Shown here piece by piece: positions 12,837 to 39,200 of a stretch of 64,000 nt of DNA. Both the position numbers and the translations under genes were made by a program. Location of the stretch: positions 1 to 64,000 of the forward strand of contig JASAND010030229.1 in NCBI GenBank assembly GCA_030248195.1, written 5' to 3'. Source of the DNA: Trissonchulus latispiculum. Lineage: Eukaryota > Nematoda > Enoplea > Enoplida > Ironidae. Under the pieces are notes generated by a model. It saw nothing but the letters and a program-made list of their open reading frames with translations. It ran no database searches and was not told the DNA's origin. Each line of letters opens with the position of its first letter. Within the stretch, counting starts at the first letter, position 1.

Positions 12837-13637
12837 CTGAAATAACAGTAAGCTCCCAAGGCCCAGGCAATCCTAGACTGGCATTTGACTTTTTCCCCAC
12901 AGGGGTGGGAGGGGGAGGGGCAGGGGCGCCCCCCCCCCAGGATTAGGGCCTGCCGGCTTCCCAGACTTCAGAAGTTAACAGAAAAATAGGGGTTTTGTTT
13001 TTAGGGTGAATTTTCAAAATTTTTTCCCAGTTTGCCGGATTTGTTATCATTTTTCAGCTATTTTAACCTTAAATTCAAGTTAAAAATAGTTAAATTTTTA
13101 GCTCAGCAGCAAAAAATAGCTAATTATTAAGCATTTTTCGAAAAAGTTTGCCCCCCCCCCGAAATCCATTCCCCCCAGACCTGAGGGAGGGACCCGCCCC
13201 AGACTTTCCCATCCCAGAAATTTTTGCTTAGGAAAATGACAGGGCTTTACAGTATTCTTTAAGAATCAAATCATGGACAGTATACATTTTCAAGAATCAG
13301 AGGAGCGGTGTTGGCTTCAGCATAAATTAATATTAGGCTTATCATATCTGAGTCATTTCAAATTTCACCATTAAACATGACAATGATTCCAATCAACTAG
13401 AAGAAATCTACTGCAAAATATGAACCAAATGAACTAATCTACTATTGCACCCGGCAAAAAAATTAGATTGAATAGACTAAACATCAAAAAATTTCAACCA
13501 ACGGAAAAGCTTACCCGCTCACAGTCTTGAAATTCTGCCCTGAACAGCAAAGTTCCATTGATGTTAAGGCAATTAACTGCTTCGTCATGTGGCAAGGTTA
13601 GTGTTGAATAGCGATACGTGGCTTCTCGTTCAATTCT
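12702..13637 (-). CDS. DDAH: DDAH-like C-terminal exons (possible fragment)
   Basis: Two exons (13515-13637 and 12702-12836) join in phase 0 into 85 codons and a TAA stop. The translation matches the C-terminus of dimethylarginine dimethylaminohydrolases: a TLP.DEAVNCL block, GTLLFR, then SELCKLGGLL. DDAH hydrolyses methylated arginines, which inhibit nitric-oxide synthase. The upstream part, including the catalytic His and most of the fold, was not found between 13637 and 18691, where the DNA is nearly all repeats. At the nucleophile the usual TCCS is read SQHC, so the Cys position is shifted. This may be the end of a divergent gene nested in a muskelin intron, or a relic. The family assignment rests on remembered motifs. 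Confidence 0.68.
12885..13246. mobile_element. Poly-G/poly-C MITE in the DDAH-like intron
   Basis: G- and C-rich ends with CCCAGAAATTTTTGCTTAGG at the right and an AAAAATAGCT-rich middle, like the element at 10797-11095. The terminal inverted repeat is degraded on the left. Confidence 0.55.
13515..13637 (-). CDS. DDAH: DDAH-like exon (penultimate)
   Basis: Forty-one codons, phase 0, following acceptor TGTTTAG and ending CGG|GTAAGC. It contains STLTLPHDEAVNCLNINGTL and LFRAEFQDCER. The D.A.NCL...G..L.R pattern is typical of DDAH. Confidence 0.7.
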
Positions 13638-13681
13638 CTAAACAATTAATGAGTGAGATTTAAACGATTCAACATCTCACA

Positions 13682-14356
13682 GGAACGTTGAACCAGCTGA
13701 ACCAGACGAATTAGGCGAGATACGGCTTCGGCCGCAGTATGCTCATCGTGTTCAGCGACCCCAACTTACTATGGCCACCACCCCAATACCAGATGAAACA
13801 GGCGAAACCCTCTGCGAACACCTTTGCGCATCCGATTACTATATATGGGTACCACCAAAAGGTCAAAAAACGCTAATTTAGATGACTATTATTTTTCTGG
13901 CTTCGTGCAATTTGCTAAGTTCAAACGTTAATATTCCATTCTTGACCATCTGTAAAAATCGACCTAGAGCGAATTTCGGAAATCAAACATAAACTTGATC
14001 TGCACCCATATACAGATATTTAAAAAATAATATAGAAAAATTCTCCCCTGGGCCGTTTGAAAAATCAGTGTGCGCAAAAATGAAAAATGGCCTTATAAAT
14101 GTCAAAAAAGTGGTCGATACAGAGAAAAAACCCACTTTTAAACTTGTATCAAAAAGTCGATTTTTTGAAAGTTCATTTTTTCCGGGCAAGTTTGGTATCA
14201 CTCGAAAGCTCTCAGCCTGGGATTTCAAAATTGTATACTACAGCTCTCAACTCCTTGCTGTTAATTAGTTTTGGCTAATTAACCGTTTCATAAATCCGCA
14301 AAGTGCCTTTTTATACCTCATTATCATGAGGGGAGCTCAGCGCACCCTCATGATAC
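13682..14356 (+). mobile_element. FSH 3' end without foldback module
   Basis: Starts inside an array monomer (GAACCAGCTGAACCAG, then the TCATCGTGTTCAGCGACCCC junction monomer). It continues with the same 3' region as the elements ending at 18020 and 54226, and ends in a stem-loop with TCATGAGGG and CCCTCATGA arms at 14324-14354. The 5' module is absent. Confidence 0.7.
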
Positions 14357-14797
14357 CGCTGTATTGCAGTGTTTTAGAATTTCATAAATCTCAGATAGCC
14401 CCTAAGCGGTACACTGCGCTCGCTGGCAGAAAACGAAATGGAAAGGATTATTAAATCTCGCAAATGTACATTATAGAATAGTTAACTTAAAATGACAGCG
14501 TTGTCGAAAAAACTGGCATGGGGGTGGGCCCTCCAAAAACAGGCGACCTCTCCTCTATTGGAGTAACCTCCCATAAATTCCAACCACCCCACAACCTAAA
14601 ATTCTCACAAAATTTTTGCGCCTTCTTGAAAAATTCTTGAATTTCTTGAAAAATTTTGCGCCTTCGGCGCAAAGATCGTCTATCTTATATTTTTCTTCTG
14701 TTTTTATCGTCTTAACATAGTTGAGCATAGCATAGCAAAGCCTTCTTTGCCATTAGGAACTGTATAATCAATGAAATTACGTTTCAAAATTCTGTAT
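14357..14797. other. Unassigned DNA with a G/C-rich MITE fragment
   Basis: About 14490-14670 contains GGGGGTGGGCCC and CCTCCCATAAATTCCAACC, resembling one end of the CTGGCTTAT-type MITEs. The rest is unassigned. Confidence 0.35.
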
Positions 14798-15556
14798 ACA
14801 AGTAGGAAAAATGCTCCTTGCAGTCGCATGAAAAAGTTAATATGAGCTATTATGGCCAACATTTAAACGTGCTGAGGACAAGATTTAAAATGTTTAATAT
14901 GAGCCAACATCTAAATAAGTAGAGGACAAGATGTAAACGTCTAACATGAGCCGCTACGTTTCTCTTGGGCTCATATTGACGCTCACTTTGGTTACGCCTG
15001 TGGTACGTGTCCTCTAAACAGACATTGTTAAACCTAGCCAGAAAAGACTGAATATTAATACTGGCGCATACGTTTTAAGCAAAAATCAGAATTGCCTGAT
15101 TTTTCAACTTCGCTTCAAAACATTTGTTTGTTTTTCGACGTTGCTTCTAGATCTCAGTATATGTATGTATATACATGTATATAAATTATTAACAAAAGCA
15201 ACCAATATAAACCAGAATAAGGCAATAAAAATTAGAACTGTCACAGACGATATATACTTACCTAGTGAGATTTCATCCAGCCATACCATCCTTGCATATG
15301 CAAACCGTTCTAACCTTTTGACTATCTGAAGAAAGCCTTTGTATATAAAAAATATATTAGCCATTTCATTTGCGTCAATATGAGCCCAAGAGAAACGTAG
15401 CGGCTCATGTTAGACGTTTACATCTTGTCCTCTACTTATTTAGATGTTGGCTCATATTAAACATTTTAAATCTTGTCCTCAGCACGTTTAAATGTTGGCC
15501 ATAATAGCTCATATTAACTTTTTCATGCGACTGCAAGGAGCATTTTTCCTACTTGT
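14798..15556. repeat. Foldback module of FSH copy 2
   Basis: Arms 14798-14982 and 15372-15556 are complementary over 185 bp. The 389-bp loop is unlike the loops of the other copies. The arm ends are ACAAGTAGGAAAAATGCTCC and its complement. Confidence 0.9.
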
Positions 15557-16615
15557 CCTTATCCAATTTTTGGTAGTGTAAGGTCCCCCAACCACAACGC
15601 CGAAAAACGCTGTTCCAGGGGGTTTGACCAGTGGTCAATAGGCCACCTAGACCGTAGTGACCAGTGATCACTTCCGTCGGTTTCGAAAATATGCCCATTG
15701 AAACGAGCACAGTCGATTTACTATATATGCCCCCAACCAAAACGCAGAAAACGTTGTTTTGGGGTTTGACCAGTGGTCAATAGGCCACCCACACCGCAGC
15801 GACCAGCGGCCACTTCCCTCGGTTTCGACAATATGCCCATTGAAACGAGCATAGTCGATTTTCTATATATGCCTCCAACCAAAACGCCGAAAAACGATGT
15901 TTTAGGGGGTTTGACCAGTAGTCAATAGGCCACCTAGGAGGACCAGTGGTCACTTCCGTCGGTTCCGAATATGCCCATTGAAACGAGCATAGTCGATTTA
16001 CTAAATGCCCAACCAAAACGCCGAAAAACCTGTTTTAGGGGGTTTGACCAGTGGTCAATAGGCCACCTAGACCGTAGTGACCAGTGGTCACTTCCGTCGG
16101 TTTCGACAATATGCCCATTGAAACGAGCATAGTCGATTTACTATATATGCCTCCAACCAAAACGCCGAAAAACGCTGTTTTAGGGGGTTTGACCAGTGGT
16201 CAATAGGCCACCTAGACCGTAGTGACCAGTGGCCACTTCCGTCGGTTTCGACAATACGCCCATTGAAACGAGCATAGTCGATTTACTATATATGCCCCAA
16301 CCAAAACGCCGAAAAACGCTGTTTTAGGGGGTTTGACCAGTGGTCAATAGGCCACCTAGACCGTAGTGACCAGTGGTCACTTCCGTCGGTTTCGACAATA
16401 CGCCCATTGAAACGAGCATAGTCGATTTACTATATATGCCTCCAACAAAAACGCAGAAAAACGCTGTTTTAGGGGGTTTGACCAGTGGTCAATAGGCCAC
16501 CTAGACCGTAGTGACCAGTGGTCACTTCCGTCGGTTTCGACAATACGCCCATTGAAACGAGCATAGTCGATTTACTATATATGCCCCCAACCAAAACGCC
16601 GAAAATAGCTGTTTT
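15557..16615 (+). repeat. Satellite array, 145-bp monomers with TGACCAGTGGTCA
   Basis: Seven monomers. Spacing of the TTTGACCAGTGGTCA site is mostly 142-145 bp (one copy is shortened to 133). Each full monomer has two copies of the 13-bp palindrome about 40 bp apart. Confidence 0.92.
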
Positions 16616-17520
16616 TGGGGACTTTTCCCAACTTTGACCCTGGGCGAGGAACCACGGGCGCCATGCAGCATGAGGGTCACATCCGTCGGTTTCGGCGATA
16701 TGCTCATCGTGTTCAGCGACCCCGATTTACTATATATAGGCACCACCAAAAGACCAAAAATAGCCGTTTTTAGGGACTTTTCCCAACTTTGACCCTGGGC
16801 GAGGAACCACGGGCGCCATGCAGCATGAGGGTCACATCCGTCGGTTTCGGCGATATGCTCATCGTGTTCAGCGACCCCGATTTACTATATATAGGCACCA
16901 CCAAAAGACCAAAAATAGCCGTTTTTAGGGACTTTTCCCAACTTTGACCCTGGGCGAGGAACCACGGGCGCCATGCAGCCCGAGGGTCACATCCGTCGGT
17001 TTCGGCGATATGCTCATCGTGTTCAGCGACCCCGATTTACTATATATAGGCACCACCAAAAGACCAAAAATAGCCGTTTTTAGGGACTTTTCCCAACTTT
17101 GACCCTGGGCGAGGAACCACGGGCGCCATGCAGCATGAGGGTCACATCCGTCGGTTTCGGCGATATGCTCATCGTGTTCAGCGACCCCGATTTACTATAT
17201 ATAGGCACCACCAAAAGACCAAAAATAGCCGTTTTTAGGGACTTTTCCCAACTTTGACCCTGGGCGAGGAACCACGGGCGCCATGCAGCCCGAGGGTCAC
17301 ATCCGTCGGTTTCGGCGATATGCTCATCGTGTTCAGCGACCCCGATTTACTATATATAGGCACCACCAAAAGACCAAAAATAGCCGTTTTTAGGGACTTT
17401 TCCCAACTTTGACCCTGGGCGAGGAACCACGGGCGCCATGCAGCCCGAGGGTCACATCCGTCGGCTTCGGCGATATGCTTATCGTGTTCAGCGACCCCGA
17501 TTTACTGTATATGGGTACCG
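16616..17520 (+). repeat. Satellite array, 155-bp monomers
   Basis: About six monomers of exactly 155 bp spacing, each with GACCCTGGGCGAGGAACCAC and TCATCGTGTTCAGCGACCCC. The monomers alternate between GCAGCATGAGG and GCAGCCCGAGG variants. The ATTTACTATATATGCCCCC-like half is shared with the preceding 145-bp family. Confidence 0.92.
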
Positions 17521-17988
17521 CCCCGAGGCCGAAAAACGCTGTTTTTGCCCGTTTTTAGACTATTTTCAAATTTTCGGACTTAGAAATTTTTCAGCTTGCA
17601 GGTGTCCAAAAACGCTATTTTTCCCATTTTTGACCATCTATAAAAATCGAACCAGATCGAAATTCGAAAAAAAACATAAACTTGCTAAGTACCATTGCCT
17701 AGATAATCAAGTATAGAAAAATTTTTCCTATGGGCAGTTCGAAAAATCGAGTTAACACAAAATTGGAAAAAATCATGCTGAATACAGACAAAAAAAACCC
17801 ACTTTCAAACCCGTAAGAGAAAGTCAATTTTTTTCAAAGTTCATTTTTTCCGGGCAAGTTTGGTATCATTCGAAAGCTCTTGGCCTGGAGATTTCAAAAA
17901 TGTAAATATTAGCTCTTAATTCCTTCCCGTTAATTAGTTATGCCTAATTAGCACTTTTCCAAATCCGCAAAGTGCCTTTATAGCTCAT

Positions 17989-18020
17989 ATTATGGGGGGC
18001 TCTCCGAGCTCCCCCATGAT
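17989..18020. other. Terminal stem-loop of FSH copy 2
   Basis: ATTATGGGGGGCTC, a short loop, then GAGCTCCCCCATGAT, pairing with one bulge. The same structure ends copy 5. Confidence 0.8.
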
Positions 18021-18690
18021 AACAATAGTAAATATCAATAGAACCGAATTATCTATAAAAACTTTATTCGGATAATAGTGTGTAATTATTAATCACAAAA
18101 AGGGGAAAATTAAATCAACCAAGAGGCAACATGAACTTTAAAACTTAAACTTTACAGCAAACGTTTCCTACTGGCTACATGGGTCTGTTTGTGTCAAAAA
18201 AGTAAGAAAATTTCCTCACAATCAAAATAGTTAGTTATCAGCTTCAGGCGCATGCACCAGGGTATTTTCATGAATTTTTTCCGGGGAGGGCTTCTTGGGG
18301 GATTTTCGGGAGGATTTTTTCCAAAAACTGAGCCAAAAATAGGTATTTTTCGCGCATTATGTACGTAGAAAAGCAAAGCTTTCTCAAAAATGCCAGGATT
18401 TAAGCTAAAAATAGCCATTTTTACGAAACAATCTCCGGAAAATGTTTGGAAATTTTATCTTTACTAAAAAATTTGGGCTCCCAGAAATCCCGGAAAGTGG
18501 GGGGGGGGGGGAGAGGAAAGCAAACTCCCGGGAGGCGACGATTTCGGGGGGAAGACATTTTCTGGAGAGGAGGTCAATTTCGTTCGATTCCCCGGCCTTC
18601 CCCTGTAAAAAATACCCTGTGTACTGTTCGCTAACGACTGAACCCCACCTGCACAAGGAAGATACTATTATGAAAGTTAGCATTACCTAC
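18021..18690. other. Intron DNA with a G/C-rich repeat fragment
   Basis: Contains CCGGGGAGGGCTTC and a poly-G run at 18498-18512 with AAAAATAGGTATTTTT between, similar to the poly-G/poly-C MITEs. This interval lies just downstream of muskelin exon 12, and no further muskelin exon is seen here. Confidence 0.4.
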
Positions 18691-33500
<14,810 letters not shown>

Positions 33501-35940
33501 CCTTCAATTGAAGAAAGCTACAAAATATATACGTGCAGAATAACAGAATTACGCAACTTTGAGCCCCCCCCCATAAATTTTGGCCTAAAAATAAGCCAGA
33601 ACCCTGACACTGTGATCTGATAGAACAGCCCGACTCGGTTCGGTCCTGCGCAGCTTCTCGCTTCGGGCCGCAACCAATATTTCTCGGGCCGGGCCGGCCC
33701 GAGCCCCAATTATCGGCCCGAGAACCAGCCAATAATCGTGATATTCAGTAAGCAAGCTTTCTCTCTTATCCCACCCCATACCAGAAGCAACTTGTGGATT
33801 TTAACTTACTTACTCTGACTGAGACTTCTAGTAAATAGCACTGAACAAAACTCCAGCGTCTATTCTCAGGATTTGGACACAAACACAAGCTTAGTCCGAA
33901 ATGTGCAGTTTCCAGCTTTCGAAAAAAAGGACAGTAGAATTTGGAAGTAAAGCCACACATTTCGGGGCAAGGGCAAGCGCTGTTAGCCGTTAAAAAAATC
34001 TCGCCAGGTGTAATACTCTTGTCGTTCTGGTGCTGATTTTTGCTTAAAAGCAAAACGAACTTGTGATTCCTCATCTGAGCTATTTTTACATATACTACCA
34101 TCACACAGTTGGAATGGGGAAAGCGTGTTTTGAGGTACGGGATAACTTGTTACTCCAAAACAAAACAAAGCATTACCACCGCTTATCAAAACCTTACTTA
34201 GAAACACAAAAAGCCACAAGTCAGACAAAGTGAAATCTCTTTACTTGAAAATGTCGTGAGGAATATAGCTTTATTCAGCAACATTACAGCACATACAGAA
34301 GGCAGAGAAACAATAAATAGCATAAAAGATAAAAGATAGAACAAAAATATACTATGCATAATGTAATGTACAAACTATTTCTAAATATAACAGAAAATAA
34401 TACACACTCGTAAATAATATAAATAGGATCTCTGAAATTTAAGGGGGCTGCTACAGTGTGACAAGAAATAAAAATCATAATTTCACGGCACGTCCACACC
34501 TAATATAAATACAAAAACGCTCAAACAGCCACACAAAAACGACCTCTACCCCAACATTTGCTAACAATGGTAACACTATAAGGGTTACAGTTTCGTTGCA
34601 ATAAACTATTTTTCAATTTTCTAAGCAATCTATTTGGGAATAAACCTACAAGAACTTCCAACTATATGCAAAAAAGCAATAATATACAATCTAGGCTTAG
34701 CATAGCACACAAACAACATACACTTTTGTCTAACAGTAAAGTTACATATTATAATAATATCCATGTATGTATAATACTACAGATACGAGAACAAAAAATA
34801 AAGCTCGTCTATGAAATCCTATCAAACAACGAAAAAAATCAAGTCACAGCAAAGCAGAGCAAAGCAAAGTTCAGCACAGCAAAATTGTGGTAAGGACTAG
34901 ACACATACAGCAATAGCCGAGTCAGTGGTCTAGGCTAGTGTTGTTCACCGGGCCAGCTCGCAATGTCGGCCGGCCGGCCGGTCTCTGCCACTGTTCGCCG
35001 GCTATCCAAAATACAAGTAAAAATATAAGCATTTGAGTTTTCAAGGCAAATTTTAGCAAGTCTAGGGCGTTAGCCTGCAGAAACTATAACTGGCCGGCCG
35101 CCGAGTTTAGCCGCTATATGCTATTTCCAATTACAATTGCAAGGGCGGTGCACAACGCTAGTCTATGGCGGTTTGATATCGAGCAATTAGCTGATGGTTC
35201 AAATCCCTGTTTCCACAATTTTTTCCTTTTATAATTTTGTCTGGTTGGCACAACAAATCGAAAGCCACATTTAAACCATCCAGATTTTAATTAAAAACGT
35301 AATTGGTGACTAGCACAAAAAATCTGCAAAGGAAAGGAAAACACAGCGAAAGGATTTAAAGCATCAGGGTTTACTTTAGGAGGGGCGCCTCCCCCCCTAC
35401 TAGAACGTTCCACACTCCAACTCGGCCCCATCACTTTTTGAGCTTTCCGAAACCACTCACACTGAGGTGCCCAGGAGTTGATGAATTTTAAGATTTTTAG
35501 GTCAAAAATTTCAAAAATTCTCCAGTTTCGCCGAAATGTTTTTGATCTAAAATATTACGTATTTTTTCGATGCAAAAACAAAATTTTAGAACACTTTTTA
35601 GCTTATCTTTATAACAGTATATGTAAATTTTACTATATTGGTTGATTTTGGAACACTTCAGGTCCCCCACTTTTGCCTTCCCCCCCAGCAGTGGGGGTGG
35701 GGCCATATCCCCCACTTTTGCCTAAAGTAAACCCCGAGCAATGTACCCATTAATACCAATCAACGGTGGGCCTTTATTATACAAACAGCTCCGAAGTCAA
35801 CACATTAATGTATCGCAACTTTTTTATACACATTCACCCCCTCAACCCACTGGAATGAAGCATATATCATAAAACTTCAAAAAATTTAATAAAATTAACC
35901 TCCCCTAGTACCCCCCCCCAATTAAAATCCTGGCAAAACA
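33501..35940. other. Intergenic region between SPPL2 and muskelin
   Basis: Must hold the SPPL2 3' untranslated region and the muskelin promoter. It contains a CTGGCTTAT-type MITE end at 33563-33600, a GGCCGGCCGGCCGG block near 34970, and a tRNA-like B box (GATGGTTCAAATCCC) near 35200. A MITE with ends TTTACTTTAGGAGGGG and TTTGCCTAAAGTAAACCCC lies at 35370-35738. Open minus-strand frames at 33766-34228 were not recognised. Confidence 0.45.
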
Positions 35941-36207
35941 CTATAGGGACCCATCAGTTTCTGCCGTAGTTTCTTGCCGCTGAGGTTGCTCTACTCCATC
36001 TCGATAGTTGGCTATTCGCTCTTGTCGATCGGCTTCATAGGCCAACCGTTGGACAGCTGCCAGTTCCGTCGGATTAATTAGGGTATTAGTGGATTCTGGC
36101 GAAATTCCCGAAGCGGCTGGCAAAGCGGCGGCAGAGTGAAGATCAGAGAAACTGTCACTGCTGGCTCCACCACCGATCTCTGACCCAGTCAATTTGGATG
36201 GCAACGG
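35941..36207 (-). CDS. SPPL2: SPPL2 last exon (cytosolic tail)
   Basis: Eighty-eight codons plus a TAG stop at 35941-35943, following acceptor CTTTAG. The tail is hydrophilic and Ser/Glu/Gln-rich (starts PLPSKLTGSE, ends TAETDGSL). It lacks recognisable domains, as expected for the poorly conserved SPPL2 C-terminus. The preceding 3.8-kb intron is filled by three TTAA-bounded elements. Confidence 0.82.
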   Translation of the reverse strand, partial: PLPSKLTGSEIGGGASSDSFSDLHSAAALPAASGISPESTNTLINPTELAAVQRLAYEADRQERIANYRDGVEQPQRQETTAETDGSL

Positions 36208-39200
36208 CTAAAGAAAGAAGAAAATTAAATCTATTAAATTTAATTTAAATTTCTATCTGGAGTTATTCTTGAAATAATTTTTAGAAACTATTCGTTCATA
36301 ATTTTTGAAAAGCCATTTAATGGGGGGGGGGGGGTCACTTTTTGCCGATTTTTCGACCATCTCCGATTTTGCTCATTTTCACATATTTTGTATTCCCCAT
36401 GGGTCCGCGAAACAAGACAAGAGCGTTTTGCGAAATATTGCTTCTATCGTTCTGTATAGGCCCTCAAAGGTGACCTCGACATGTGTTAAACATAGGAAAA
36501 TGAAAAAGTTAGATTAAAAAGTTTGTGGCAGAAAAATTTTTCGCTGTATAAGAGCCAGAGCTCTGAAACCTTTTCAGAACCATAAAGGACATATTGTAGA
36601 GTGCAGCTGTCTCCTCTGAAGCGATTCTGTTGAGTATTGGATTTTTGGCGAATTTTTAAAGTCAGAATTTTGGAAAATCGGACATTTTTAGACCATGAAA
36701 AACAGGACCTACGGTACTCTTTTGCTTATCCTGAATTGGCAAAAGCTACAGAAACGGCCAATAGATAGCTGCACTCTACGCATAAAACCACGTCTTATGA
36801 AAGTACTTGCATGTTTCTATCATCTACAGTAAGCTCAAAAAACTTGCCACAAAAACAGCAAATTTTGCTAAAAATGGCCATTTTTCATAATTTTCACATT
36901 CTTTTGATAATTTCTCACTCATTATGTGGCAAAAAATCACCAAACTTGGCGGAATGATAATATATCCATGCATGTCTGTCACATAATGTGGCCAAAATAA
37001 ATGCGTCAATATTGAACATGACTGCTGTGGCGGCACCTTTGATCTTTATAGGTGAAAAATGTCAATTTTAAAATTTTTCCAAATATAGACAAATTGGGTA
37101 TCAATCGATAGCTAATGGAACGACGAGCAACTTTTCTCATAAAACAATGGGTCTAAAATGTTGTCTGTGCAAGATAAAATGAGTTAAAGTTATACTAGGA
37201 AGTACTGCAAGGTTAGGCCAGTGAATCACTCAAGCATGCATTATGAACGCCTGGATAGCTGGCCTTGAGTCACGTCTGCACGTAAATATTACCGTAGTAA
37301 AGGCTTTAATTTGGTGTATCGGTTAACCCTGTTTTCGGGCGCGTTTGGTCTCCACCTGACCTTGAAGGGCTCATCACCGGAATTTTCAAGTTTTCCGGCT
37401 TTGAACCTGCATAACTCTGTCACAGCTTGATTTCGAACGCTAATATTCTAAGCTATTTTTGAGAACATATGGGGGCATATTATGTGTGAAAATGAGCGAA
37501 ATCCGTGACTATCGATTTTTGACCAAAGTGACCCCCCCTTAAGGTGCTGGTTTCCTTTCGGGTATTTTTGACTCCTACGGCTTTAATCCTTTACGCAAAG
37601 GGCTAAAACTTACGAAATAACCTATTTCCGTGCTCTTTAACATTTTAGGACCAGTCCCGTATTCTTAGGTCAAAAGATAAGAAAGTTTTAGTTTTTGGCC
37701 TTAAGCTTCCAGTAGGTAGACAAGACACGGGATTGGTTGGTATGGCTGGAAAGAGGACTCGAAAATGAACATTTTTGCTCTTACAACCTTTGAGCTATCT
37801 CCAGTGGTTAAGTCAGTATAAGCAAAAAACTGTTTTTAGGGTCAAAAAATGGCCATTTTCGAGGAAATCAGTTTTTTCAAAATTACTGCCATATATTAAG
37901 GACAAAATTGGCTTAGTTATAATCAATCGATACATCGTCCAAATGCACATTTTATGAATGCCTATTAGCCGGACTTTATTGCTTTCAGCTAGAGATTTGG
38001 CAGAAAAACCATTTTGGCAAAACTGCGATTATTTTGTTTCGAACATCGATTTCTCAAAAACTACTCGACGGATTCCGGAGATTTTCGGCAGAATCGAAGT
38101 TCGCACTTCTGCAGAGGGACGTTTTTCTTGGTTTTGGCTAAAACTTATTGAGTTGCAAGAAAACTCAATGCGAAGTTGCGAAATTTCGTGTTACTGTGCA
38201 TTTGGCCGATTTTCTCGACCGTTAAGACCTGCTGAGCCAAATCCAAAAAAACGTCCCTCGGCCCGTATGTCCTTCATATTGTGGCACAACAAGAACTTTT
38301 GGCCGATTCTTCAGTTTTGAGAAATCGATGTTCAAAAACGTTTGGTCTATATTCATCCTGTTAGATGTCAGCATGTCCAAAAATTTCAGCTATTTTTTTG
38401 CTAATTTTGCCAGTTCTGTATGCTCATGTGAATCTACAGATAATAAGCTTTAAAACGATGTATAAAGCTCTTTGCAACTCCCAAAATTGCGAAAGTTATA
38501 GCGTTTCAAAAAAACACCAAAAAAGCACTGCACAAAAGGATACCACCACCTTAAGGGGGGGGGGGAGACTAAAATGGGGTGCCCCGAATTTGTCCGATTG
38601 GCCTTCTTTTCGGCGAAGTTAAAGAGCATGGGCGTGGTCAAAAAATACTTGGTCGTTGGTTTTTAGCTGCCTTCCAGCCATGTGCAGGCTTCGCGTTTAT
38701 GTGCCCGACCCCCCCCCCCTTTTTCGCAACTACCAACATAATTAATTAAAAATCTCTGCTGGCTGCAAGACCCTAGCTCAAAGCTTGTCATTGGCCAATT
38801 TGATTTGGCACATGTGCCCCTATATGCGGAAAAGTACTAGACGTCTGTATATTATCTGCATCTAAGGTAATTACTGTTCAAAGTTGAAGTTTCGGCAAAA
38901 TTTTCAAAAGTTTGGGCTAACGAAAGGAATATTTTATTACTGGTGCGAGCTATAAGGCTGTAATTTGGCATATACAGAGGCCCTATAGGAGTACTCATTT
39001 GTGCCAAATGGCAAAAAATTCTGCCGGGTGAAAAAATTTTTTATGTCCACTTTAATCTTCAAAAATTGCCAAAATCGCCATTTTCAGTCTGTCGGATCCT
39101 GTGTGGGTGTGTTTTCAACCACGCTGAGTTCAAATATCTCAAAAAATTTTAATTTCAAAAAATTTAATTTTTTCGATTTCTGGAGTAATATTGCCCAAAA

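Larger units (their letters stand above)
14798..18020 (+). mobile_element. FSH element copy 2
   Basis: Complete in order: foldback module 14798-15556, tandem array 15557-17520, 3' region 17521-17988, terminal stem-loop 17989-18020. The foldback arms and 3' region match those of copy 5, but the array is of a different family. It lies between the DDAH-like exons and muskelin exon 12. No protein is encoded. Confidence 0.82.

Noticed and set aside
15557..17520. Regular direct repeats that might suggest a CRISPR array
   Set aside because: Monomers are contiguous with no unique spacers, and the DNA is eukaryotic.
33766..34228. Two minus-strand open frames upstream of muskelin, one Cys-rich
   Set aside because: Composition is mildly gene-like, but there is no recognised family, no consistent splice pair and the two frames are out of phase.
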